DNA of 64,000 bases from NCBI RefSeq assembly GCF_002104995.1, contig NW_024468260.1, forward strand, positions 310,001 through 374,000, read 5' to 3'. The notes beneath the pieces are model-generated. The model was not told the DNA's origin. It saw only the letters and a list, made by a program, of their open reading frames with translations, and did no database searches. The translations under genes were made by a program, and so were the position numbers. Source of the stretch: Linderina pennispora. Its lineage: Eukaryota; Kickxellomycota; Kickxellomycetes; Kickxellales; Kickxellaceae. Position 1 is the stretch's first letter; each line of letters starts with the position of its first letter. This document shows positions 57,259 to 64,000 of this stretch, in pieces.

Positions 57259-59011
57259 ATGAAGGTACGTTTTTATTCCTAGCGCCTTCCTGGTGTGGCG
57301 GGCAGCCATATTAGTACTGGGGATCTGTGGTCCCGCCCCTTGCCCAGCGCCTGGGGATGGCGGTCTCGGTCCTTGATTCTTTTGGACACGGTCCGGTTTG
57401 CCGGCTCCCCACATACCACCCATCTCCCCACACACCTTTTTGCCAGCGAGAAATGGGCTGAGAATGCTGCCTTTCTACATGGTTTATGTGTCAGACAATA
57501 ACTCAGGGAAATGGGCATGTTTTGTTGTTTTGCTGGTGCTCTGGAAGAGGGTGAATATGCCTCGATTGTTTTTTTTCTAGCTTTGAATGCATTTTGTTGT
57601 CAGAGCTGCGTTGATACTGCATTGTTGTTGCATTGCAGACCATGTAAACTGATGGGCAATCCTGGCATCAACAGAAGCACTTTCTGCGGGATGGCCCCAC
57701 ACATGCCGCATGGCTTCTAGTGGGCTTGCAAGTCACCCGGATGTCTAGCTAAGATCTGCACCCACTCTTTTTTGCCTGTAGTTTTCCACTGTGACAGCCT
57801 TTGCCATTGCGGCGCTTGTGCAAACCGGCCTGGCCGCCAAGTGTGGCACGCAGAGCTGCAGCAAGGACTCGCCCTGCTGCGTCAGGGGCTACTGTAACGC
57901 GAACGCCATGTACTGCATGCCGTTCAACTGCGAGCCGGGCAACTCGTACTCGCAGTCCTCGTGCTGGGACACAGCGCACTGCGTCAAGAGCAACGTGAAC
58001 TTTGCCTCGGGCAACTCGTTTGCACAGATCGCCGACTACAGCGGCAACCCGGCGGATGCGGCCTTTGTGTCGCAGTTCGAGCCGTCGAACGCCAAGCAGG
58101 CGAACGGCGAGCTGGAGATGACGCTGGTGAAGCAGGGCGACGGCAAGGGCTTCGGCGCCACGGTGATCAACACGCGCGCGATCCAGTACGGAACCGTCAC
58201 GGCGGTGATGAAGTCGGGCTCGGCCAGCGGCGGCGTGGTGTCCTCGTTCATTATCCGTAACGACAAGGTCGGAGACGAGATTGACTTTGAGTTCGTCGGC
58301 GCCGACAAGGCCACGGTCCAGTCCAACTACTACTGGCACGACAACCTCGACTACACCAAGATGGTCAAGTCGCCGGTGCTCCCGGACACCACCTCCAACT
58401 ATCCACACGTACCAGATCGTCTGGACCCCCGACCAGATCCAGTGGGGCGTCAACGGCAACATCTTCCGCACTGTCAAGCGCGCTGACACGTGGAGCGCCG
58501 CGACCAACTCGTTCCAGTACCCGGACTCGGAGTCGTACGTGAGCTTCTCGATCTGGGACGGCGGCTCCGGCGCCAAGGGTACCTCCGACTGGGCTGGCGG
58601 TGCCATCCAGTGGGGCGAGAACTCGTTCGTCATGGGCGTCAAGTCGCTGACCATCGACTGCTTCTTCAACGGAAACGAGACCACCTACAAGCCCCCCAGG
58701 GCCGCCACCAGTGACAGCGCCGAGGAGTCCGAGTCCGCCACCAAGAGTGCCTCCAAAGACCAAGTCCAAGGCCAAGTCCAAGACCACGTCGGGCCAGCAA
58801 GTCCAGCGAGGCTGAGTCTGCCACCGACGACGTCGAGGACTCTGCCACCGAGGATGTCAGCGAGGAGACCGGCGCGACCGAGACCAGCACGACCAGCTCC
58901 AAGGTCACGTCGGCGCGCACCTCTGCCTCTTCCTCGGAGAACTCGGGTGTCTCCATGGTTGCGTCGCTGGGTGCCCTTGCTGCGGCCCTCTTTGCTGCCA
59001 CTGCGTTCTAA
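57259..59011 (+). CDS. Crh-type GH16 chitin-glucan transglycosylase, GPI-anchored, intron after codon 2
   Basis: Wall enzyme that links chitin to beta-glucan. Exon 1 is just ATGAAG (57259-57264). A 517-base intron (gtacgt to ctgtag) follows, then FSTVTAFAIAALVQTGLAAK completes the signal peptide. The N-terminal Cys-rich part CGTQSCSKDSPCCVRGYC looks like a chitin-binding module. The catalytic motif DEIDFEF (ExDxE) sits in GDEIDFEFVGADKATVQSNY. TYQIVWTPDQIQWGVNG and WAGGAIQWGENSFVMGVKSL follow. The tail is Ser/Thr/Lys-rich and ends SMVASLGALAAALFAATAF, a GPI signal. Two inserted bases are seen, near 58403 and 58791. About 405 aa. Confidence 0.9.
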
Positions 59012-59560
59012 GCAACAAAAGAAGATTCGTCTTTTCTCTCTTTGTAATGTTAGAGCGTTTTGGACCGCAAGTCTTTCGCTGCCCTCACCCCGCACTATGT
59101 CGTTCACATTTACGTTTTTTCACTGTTCCCTTTTAATTTTCCTTAACAAGTACCCTTTCCTCCTCAAAGTGGCAGTGTCTTTATCTACCCGCTGGTGTCT
59201 CGAGCGCTCTCCGATGCCATCCAGAAGCCGACTGATGTTGCACAGTTGTAGGAAGGGGAAACGCAAAGTGGGAAGGTGGGCGATCCTCATTTTCGGAATT
59301 TCGACTATCCCATTGAACCTCGAGAGGGAAAACAGGTTTGAAGAAACCAGGCGGTCCACAAGGACTGCATGGCGATTGGTGGGACCGGCTGCGGCCTGGG
59401 GAAATAGCAGGCAGATTGCTACAACAGATTCTTCTGACAACAAACACACTGCTGCATTATTCAGTCGCATAGTGCGCGCCATGTACTCAATCCATGCCAG
59501 CGTTTTTTTTCGATACAGATATCATACGCGGCCCTTCATTACTTCCGCAGCATTGCATGT
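59012..59560. other. 3' flank of the GH16 gene
   Basis: Pyrimidine-rich and without a recognisable gene. Open frames on both strands lack motifs. Confidence 0.4.
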
Positions 59561-59803
59561 CTAGGTGCCATCGAGCTTTTCAGCGTGTCTGCCCTTGTGT
59601 CTCGCTCGGTCGTGCAGGATCAGCGCCTGCTCAATTTCTAACCAGAAATAATAGAAGAAATCAGTGCAGCTCCCGGCCAGTTCTGCATTGATGTTTTTCT
59701 GCTCGCGCTTCTTGTTGAGGCAGTTGGCAAATTGGAACTCGCTTGGACGATCCCCGCCCTGGGTCCAGGACACGCTTTTTCCCAGACTGAAGGACGATAG
59801 CAT
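59561..59803 (-). CDS. Possible small gene of unknown function
   Basis: An 80-aa frame starts MLSSFSLGKSVSWTQGGDRP and ends ILHDRARHKGRHAEKLDGT. It has a GC-rich third-position bias in the first half (NCLNKKREQKNINAEL) and a plausible aromatic/charged composition (CTDFFYYFWLEIEQ). The frame is open further upstream to 59938, with a possible splice acceptor ctttttgcag near 59860, so an upstream exon could exist. No family recognised. Chance remains a real possibility. Confidence 0.3.
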   Translation of the reverse strand: MLSSFSLGKSVSWTQGGDRPSEFQFANCLNKKREQKNINAELAGSCTDFFYYFWLEIEQALILHDRARHKGRHAEKLDGT

Positions 59804-60095
59804 GCGCTGTGGCCCTTCTGGCTCAGCACTCAATGGTGCCACCGTTTTTCGCACACTATGTCTGCAAAAAGGTGAGTGATTACCAGCAGCAGGTTGCGAA
59901 GCAGCTTGGTGCGCTTGCAAAGCGCTTTCCCTCCCCACACACGCTATTCCATTTCATGGGGGAATGAAGTTCCTGCCAGGCGGTTCAGAGAGGGGCGTCT
60001 ATCCCTGCCATTGCAGAAAAGGATAGGCGTCAAGCAGTACTCGTGCATTTGTTTGCTTTTTTTTTGGCGCTGGTTTTTGTAAAGTTGGTCTGGTT
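59804..60095. other. Intergenic region
   Basis: No motif-bearing frame. A T-run lies near 60057. Distal promoter of the wall-protein gene. Confidence 0.35.
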
Positions 60096-60332
60096 TTCGA
60101 GCACCTCTTTCCTCTTCTCTTTCCCGTTTTCTCTTCTTTTTCGTACTCGTTTTAACGACCACTTCCCCTCCTCTCCCTTTTATCCTTCCTGCGTGACCTG
60201 CTCCAAAGAGACATTTTAATATCTCTTCAACATCCTGCTCGGCGCACACCTATTTCCCCTCGTTCCTCACCTTTTCCTTTTTTTTTTTTTCGAACTTTCC
60301 TTTTGTAACGACCCGCTCTTTCATATCCAACA
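60096..60332 (+). promoter_or_regulatory. CT-rich leader of the GPI-anchored wall protein gene
   Basis: About 235 bases with strong C/T excess (cctcttctctttcccgtttt, ccccctcctctcccttttat style) and a 14-T run at about 60278, ending just before the start codon at 60333. Same architecture as at 57066-57258. Confidence 0.5.
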
Positions 60333-61206
60333 ATGGTCTCGTTCCTTTCCTACATTGCCCCAGTTATGGCTGTGTGGGCACTGTCCGTGCCGGTTTCTAC
60401 ACCACCTACCCGGTCGGCGCTGATGCGATCAAGTCTGGCCAGACGATCACCATTACGTGGAAGCCAGATACCATCGACCCTGTGCTGACGAACGTGCCGC
60501 AGTACACGCTGAAGTTTATGACCTGGCGGCAACTTTGTTCAGACAACCGTGGCGACCATCGGCACCTTCGACATCTCGAAGCAGTCGGTCACCTACACCA
60601 TCCCGAAGACCGCCCCCGGCATGTACTTTTTGATGTACACCGCCTCCACTGGCGGCTCGTCCTGGTCGACCCGCTTCTCGGATTGATGGCGGCGATTCGT
60701 GGTATCCGGAGGGTGTCGCCACCGGTGTTGACCCGGGAACCTCGACCACGGCCGCTGTTCCCTCCCGAGCGCCTCCAAGTCCACTGGCGGCCAGATTGGT
60801 GAGCCTGAGACCGCCTCCAACACCGCCGTGCCTAGCGCCTCCAAGGAGGAGCCCACCTCCAGCACCAAGGAGGAGGAGACTACAGCTAAGACTACTGCGG
60901 ATGAGAAGCCTACCCCTTCCTCTTCCCCTGCACCTGCCACCACTAAGGCCAAGTCGTCGGTTGCTGCCACCACTGAGGCTAAGAGTGATGCCCAGGAGGC
61001 AACTGACGGTTCTGAGGACACCGAGAACACCGAGGACACGGATGCTACCAGCGAGGAGGGCGACCTTGAGACCGAGGAGAAGTCGAGCGCCCACTCGAGC
61101 TCTGCCACTAACAAGACCTCCAAGACCACGTCCAGCGACCAACTCGGCTGCCACCCGCTATCTGTCGATGGCTGCGGCACTGGCTGCCGCTGCCTTCATG
61201 CTCTAA
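60333..61206 (+). CDS. Kre9/Knh1-like Ser/Thr-rich GPI-anchored wall protein
   Basis: Signal peptide MVSFLSYIAPVMAV. The mature part is VRAGFYTTYPVGADAIKSGQ, TITITWKPDTID, VPQYTLKFMTGGNF, FDISKQSVTYTIPKTAPGMY and FLMYTASTGGSSWSTRFS. This is the Ig-like N-terminal domain of the fungal Kre9/Knh1 and Ser-Thr-rich GPI-anchored family. A long Thr/Ser/Glu/Lys tail follows (ASKEEPTSSTKEEETTAKTT) and a GPI signal YLSMAAALAAAAFML. About 285 aa. Inserted bases are needed near 60377 (two), 60533, 60682 and 60762, and again near 61143. Probably wall-linked, with O-mannosylated tail. Confidence 0.78.
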
Positions 61207-62591
61207 TCATGCTAAAGAGCTACCTCGTCTGGAAGTGATTTGAGCACGCCTCGCTGGTGCTCATTCAGCCGCTCTTGACCTGTAAGCTTGTACGAAATCC
61301 CTCTCGTTCCATTTCATTTACGTTTTTTCTTCTCTTTTCTCTATTGGGCTTTTTTGAAATCGTTTTCTAGTTTCTCTCTCTTTTCTCTCTTCTCGCTTGG
61401 AACCAACTTGACAATAATATTTTGAATACCATCACCATCCATGACACCCACTTGATCTGGTTGTTCCCATGTATTGCCATTGAGAGAGGCACTTGCTCTA
61501 TATTATCCGCTGGGTCATATGGACGGGGTCCAGTGACCTCTGCCCCAGGGTGGCTGTATATTGGTACTGCCCAGTGGAAGGGAGCTGAGCATTGTTTCCA
61601 CACCACGGCTGACCTGCCGGCAGATAGGTATTTTTACGTAAAAGAGGCTGCGCTGATGTTTTATTTTTAAATGCCACCAATCTCACACGTCTTATTTTTA
61701 GCAGCGCCTTTGCTGCAAAGAAAACAGGGACAGAGGCGGATGGGGATGCAATGTCTGTGCGGGACATTTCTGAGTCGCTGGTTTCTCTGCGACAGATGGC
61801 CAGGCACATCGCTTGTGCATGCATGTATATGTGTATGTGTACAACTCCCCAGGACCCAGGTATACTGCGTCGGCATCCAGGGCAGTAAATAACACAGGAA
61901 GCCACCACTGTTGGAGTATAGCAGGTTGTTTGCTCGACGAATACCCGACTAGGGTATAGGCTAGGTGCATATACTAGTGCATGGAGGCACCTTTTCCGGT
62001 TCCTGTAAATGCAATTGACCAGCGTGCACGCGCATACTCCGCAATCTATACAGCCGATGGGCAAAAGTATACCACAGCATTCTTCCCCAACAACCCACAC
62101 CATGCACACGTTATACATGGGTATGGAGAGATTTGGCCGAGTCAAACGGAGCACAGGTGCCTTCCGAATGCGGCAGCATACGGAGAGAAAAGAAATTTAT
62201 GCAGCAAAGGTGCACTACTTGCCACATTAATAAATCCCGAGTATGATCCCATGTGCGGCAGCACATCCACGCATTTCTAATCTCTTGCAGTATTAGTGCT
62301 TTACGATTTGGGCAGCCAAAAGTAGTTATTTCGAGCCAGGTAATTTTATGGTACAGTATTTTTCCTGATATGATATGCGTTCTACTTCGCAGTATATATG
62401 AGACGCCTGCCGACCGCATATCCCAAAGAAAAGATTGCATATTCTACCAACTCCATCCAAACATACCGTGCGTGTCTCCTTTCCCTTTCTGGTTCAGATT
62501 TATACTTGTCTGCACCACCTTGTTTTCTCTTTTCTCTTATTTGTTTGACATTAAAATAGCCACTGGCTTACTTTGGAGCCATTCGAAAAGT
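61207..62591. other. Intergenic region
   Basis: 1.4 kb, AT-richer. A 218-codon minus-strand frame (61498-62154) has no motif, scattered Cys/Ile/Tyr and no third-position bias; I do not call it. The right end is the promoter of the second elongase gene. No tRNA, repeat or element seen. Confidence 0.5.
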
Positions 62592-63525
62592 ATGGGGGTC
62601 ACTCTGGGTTCAGGAACAACGGTAGATCTAGAGAACATACCGCTACGGCAGTTCCATAACCTTTCGATTCACCCAGCAACACCAGTGGTCATTGTTGTGT
62701 CGTATATCGCCATCGTGCAGTGGCTAAATGGCTCACGCAGCAAGTCTCTGTCTCCGAGTCGAGGCCAAACGCCAGTGCCTTGAACTGGTCGACGAGAAAG
62801 CATTGAAATACAAGCAGAGCGGTCCTTGGATGACAGCGTTTGTTGTCCTTGCACAATGTGCTGCTCGCTGGGTTCTCGTACTGGTGCGCGACCAACTACA
62901 CTTCATTTTTCGCCAATGTTGTTGACCAGGAGAGCCTAAAGGAAGCGGTAGGTATACAGGCTCTCGTACGCATGACGCTCTACCGCAAACACTGCCACTA
63001 ATGAACACCCACACGTTATATATGCCCCTTAGTACTGTGACTCGAACCTGACAATATGGAACAACATGTACAAGTTCAACTACCTGTTCTACCTCAGCAA
63101 GTACTACGAACTCATTGACACGTTCATCATCCTAGCCAAGGGCCGCAAGGCTACGCTCTTGCAGACATATCACCACGCGGGTGCAATTACAACAATGTGG
63201 CTGGGCTGCTACTTTGGCTCACCGCAGCTGATCTTTTTTGTGATCGAGAACAGCATCATCCATACGCTCATGTACACGTACTTTGCCACTGACCGCCATG
63301 GGCTTCTCCCCACCAGGTAAAAAGTACCTGACGCACCTGCAGATTGGCCAGTTCTTGCTGGGACTGGTCTTCATTGCTCTGTATATCACCCTGCCAAACT
63401 GCTTGACCCCGCTGCAAAAGAACCTGATATACGTCATGCTATCGTACCTCATTCCGCTGCTGTACTTGTTTGTCGACTTCTCCATAAAGACATACGGGAG
63501 GAAGAAGAAGACAAAGACCCTCTAA
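62592..63525 (+). CDS. ELO-family fatty acid elongase (variant QxxHH box), copy 2
   Basis: Paralogue of the elongase at 41578. It starts MGVTLGSGTTVDLENIPLRQ. Exon 1 runs to 62947 (SLKEA); an 85-base intron (gtaggt, ctaat, cttag) follows; exon 2 starts 63033 with YCDSNLTIWNNMYKFNYLFY. Key blocks: YLSKYYELIDTFIILAKGRK, the histidine box LQTYHHAGA (Gln for the first His of HxxHH), FFVIENSIIHTLMYTYF, and LTAMGFSPPGKKYLTHLQIG. It ends with an ER-type basic tail KTYGRKKKTKTL. Inserted bases break the frame near 62740, 62840 and 63290. About 280 aa. It differs from copy 1 in N-terminal sequence and in having this intron. Confidence 0.85.
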
Positions 63526-64000
63526 TACAAGAGGTGGCATTTGGCGTGCCTGTCGCCGCGATTGATGTGCTCATCCACTGGCCGTCTCCATCCCAAGCCC
63601 CCTCCCCTACACAGACCTACGTTTTATTATTATTTTGCTGATTTGTCTTTCATCTTAACTTCCCTATATGATTCTGATAAACTGAAATACCCCTCAGCCT
63701 GTGAGGTGTGCCACTGCAGCGTGCCAATGAGGGGAGAGCGCCAAGGCGACCTATGTGGTGGCACATATTCATTGTTCATAAAGGCGGAAAATGCAGATAG
63801 CCTTCGCATTTTGGTCATGAGGCTGGGGAAGGAAATGGACCACGCAAGGGAACAAATGCAAACAACGATGCTAGGCACGCATGCTGAGCAGCTAAGCACG
63901 CTGGACAAAGGGAGGGCAACTACTGTGAAGCTGCAGCAACAGACAGCTGCTAGACCAGTTCTATCACGTTTGCTCTATAAAAGACCACACTATCTTCGTT
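63526..64000. other. 3' flank and promoter-like end of window
   Basis: No convincing gene. The sequence tataaaag at 63976-63983, 17 bases before the edge, looks like a TATA box for a plus-strand gene outside the window. A 92-codon minus frame at 63630-63908 is not supported by motifs. Confidence 0.4.

Noticed and set aside
61498-62154. 218-codon minus-strand frame in the intergenic region before the second elongase
   Set aside because: No coding bias, no motif, Cys and Ile scattered as expected from chance in AT-richer DNA.
1-63525. Programmed +1 ribosomal frameshifting as a genome-wide mechanism
   Set aside because: The break sites share no common slippery sequence, occur several times per gene, and also appear in the second PPOX copy relative to the first. 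Sequence error is the simpler reading.
1-64000. tRNA, rRNA genes and CRISPR arrays
   Set aside because: I looked for B-box-like GGTTCGANTCC, cloverleaf arms and regularly spaced repeats and found none outside coding sequence.

Overview
This window is nuclear DNA of a fungus. The evidence is a saccharopine reductase of the alpha-aminoadipate lysine pathway, an Atg29-like autophagy factor, Crh-type GH16 and Kre9/Knh1-like GPI-anchored wall proteins, an Slm1-like F-BAR/PH protein, short introns (about 80-100 bp, often with a CTAAC-like branch site), and dense, GC-rich, mostly intron-poor genes. A zygomycete-grade lineage such as Kickxellomycotina is my inference from gene style and from a Fanzor/TnpB-type relic; no rRNA or marker gene is present to prove it.

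Layout. 1-3459: Rqc2/NEMF (minus, runs off the left edge) and a Trm9-like tRNA methyltransferase, divergent. 3663-8014: a BAHD-like acyltransferase and a short XRN-family exonuclease, divergent. 8241-11739: two very small zinc-finger ORFs around an ANKRD54-like ankyrin protein. 12016-12546: C-terminal relic of a Fanzor/TnpB-like protein. 12793-16259: mitochondrial ferredoxin reductase (Arh1), a small secreted protein and Trm11. 16526-19827: Kre33/NAT10. 19864-24674: four minus-strand genes (Atg29-like, Aven-like, DUF202 membrane protein with a hidden first exon, GDP-mannose pyrophosphorylase). 25891-31715: cohesin loader Scc2/NIPBL. 32276-38548: aspartic protease and a multi-FAS1 membrane protein like fission-yeast Fsc1. 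38879-45349: Rpd3-type HDAC, a fatty-acid elongase, an acidic protein with an SHP-like box, and Nmd3. 46399-51363: Slm1-like, Lys9, TRAPPC13. 51551-54227: tandem copies of a PPOX-like flavoprotein gene. 54506-63525: DGAT1, GH16 Crh-type transglycosylase, a GPI-anchored wall protein and a second elongase.

Themes. Several genes serve ribosome and tRNA biology (Rqc2, Trm9, Trm11, Kre33, Nmd3), some as divergent pairs sharing one short intergenic region. A wall group (GDP-mannose synthesis, Crh, Kre9-like) and a lipid group (two elongases, DGAT1, Slm1) are also present. Autophagy and membrane traffic are represented by the Atg29-like protein, the Fsc1-like protein and TRAPPC13.

Caution. Many conserved genes are broken into several reading frames. 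Wherever I could align the break to a known protein, it is explained by one extra base, almost never a missing one. The second PPOX copy shows the same bias against the first. This looks like insertion-type read error in a poorly polished long-read assembly, so I treat these genes as probably functional and give gene spans rather than single open frames.
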